Positions 5,828-6,280 of a stretch of 6,280 nucleotides of DNA are shown here, one piece after another; within the stretch, counting starts at the first letter, position 1, and every line of letters begins with the position of its first letter. Made by a program: the position numbers and the translations under genes. The notes under the pieces are model-generated. The model did not search any database. It was given only the letters and a program-made list of their open reading frames with translations, and was not told the DNA's origin. Source of the DNA: an uncultured Coriobacteriaceae bacterium (GTDB lineage: Bacteria > Actinomycetota > Coriobacteriia > Coriobacteriales > Atopobiaceae). The stretch lies in contig CACXFF010000085.1 of NCBI GenBank assembly GCA_902766805.1, positions 1 to 6,280 on the forward strand. Reading direction: 5' to 3'.

Positions 5828-6280
5828 ATGGCGGAACACGCGACTTCGCAGAGGGAACAGCTGGACTGTCTGGGCATGGACCTCACGACGTTTGCCAACG
5901 GACTGCCCGGAGGCTTCTTTGTGTACGAGGCCTATGGCGACGAGCGCATCCTCTTCGCCAACGACCAGATGGCCGACCTATTCGGCTGCGAAAGCGTGGA
6001 TGAGTTCCTGGACTTCGTGGGCGGGACCTTCCCCAACCTGGTGTACCACAAGGACCGCATGCGCGTGGAGGATTCGGTGTGGTCGCAGATCAACGCGGCG
6101 CAAGGGGACGCCTTTGGCCGCGACCATGTGACCTACCGCGTGGTGGCCAAAGACGGCACGCTCCACTACCTGGACGAGTATGGCCGCCTCGTACGCAACA
6201 GCAGCGCCGGTGACGTGTTCTTCGTCTTTGTGGCCGACATCACGAGCGCATCGGGCATGTTCGCCGTGCAGGGCAAGGGC
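5828..6280 (+). CDS. PAS-domain signalling protein, N-terminal part (runs off right edge); possible GGDEF/EAL protein
   Basis: The frame is open from the ATG at 5828 to the last base, 151 codons, with no stop. After a short N-terminal helix (residues 1-20) comes one PAS domain at about 24-138. It opens with 'LPGGFFVYEA' (26-35), followed by 'ILFANDQMADLFGC' (41-54), 'VYHKDRMRVEDSV' (72-84), 'YRVVAKDGTLHYLDEYGR' (103-120) and the closing strand 'FFVFVADIT' (131-139). This PAS type is common in anaerobic Gram-positive bacteria directly in front of GGDEF and often EAL domains, so a c-di-GMP enzyme is the favoured guess. A histidine kinase or HD-GYP output is also possible, and the output domain is outside the window. 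There is no N-terminal membrane segment, so a cytosolic sensor is implied. It is transcribed divergently from pilB across about 250 nt, which makes a regulatory link to pili plausible but unproven. Confidence 0.85.
   Translation, partial: MAEHATSQREQLDCLGMDLTTFANGLPGGFFVYEAYGDERILFANDQMADLFGCESVDEFLDFVGGTFPNLVYHKDRMRVEDSVWSQINAAQGDAFGRDHVTYRVVAKDGTLHYLDEYGRLVRNSSAGDVFFVFVADITSASGMFAVQGKG

Noticed and set aside
4317..6131. Plus-strand open frame of 604 codons antisense to pilB and running into the PAS gene
   Set aside because: It overlaps a complete PilB and then the PAS gene in a different frame. The product is low-complexity with no recognisable domain.

Overview
The window is GC-rich bacterial DNA. 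A type IV pilus (T4P) motor and assembly operon on the minus strand dominates it. The style of the pilus genes and of the PAS protein at the right edge suggests a Gram-positive, high-GC gut bacterium of the Coriobacteriia (Collinsella/Olsenella-like). This is a judgement from protein style, not a search result, and is moderately uncertain.

Layout from left to right. (1) 1-381, minus: the 5' part of an unidentified gene that runs off the left edge. It uses AT-richer codons than the pilus genes. (2) 382-708: intergenic DNA with no credible gene. (3) 709-1128: a tandem array of ten exact 42-bp units built from two constant 12-nt blocks, a 12-nt variable block with three classes, and a 6-nt variable block. 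Hairpins form at the unit junctions. (4) 1174-1219: a short GC-rich array of 18-bp units, each with a GGCGCGCC palindrome. (5) 1276-1308: a strong hairpin terminator for the pilus operon, read on the minus strand. (6) 1404-5579, minus: pilB, pilT and pilC in transcription order, 52 and 56 nt apart. A degenerate duplicate of the pilC 3' end lies just beyond the pilC stop. (7) 5580-5827: divergent promoter region. (8) 5828-6280, plus: the first 151 codons of a PAS-domain signalling protein that runs off the right edge.

PilB is the extension ATPase, PilT the retraction ATPase and PilC the inner-membrane platform. Together they form the cytoplasmic drive of a T4P machine. No pilin, prepilin peptidase or PilM/N/O gene is present, and the terminator closes the operon after pilC, so those parts must be elsewhere. 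The PilB N-terminus carries two 24-residue RLG...Q motifs separated by 5 residues, which is the layout of an MshEN c-di-GMP-binding domain. The divergent PAS protein resembles sensor modules that usually precede GGDEF/EAL domains, so local c-di-GMP control of piliation is an attractive but untested idea.

The least explained element is the 42-bp modular array. It is open in four of six frames yet has no convincing start signal, and its units can fold into regularly spaced hairpins. A structured nucleic-acid repeat seems more likely than a protein-coding repeat.
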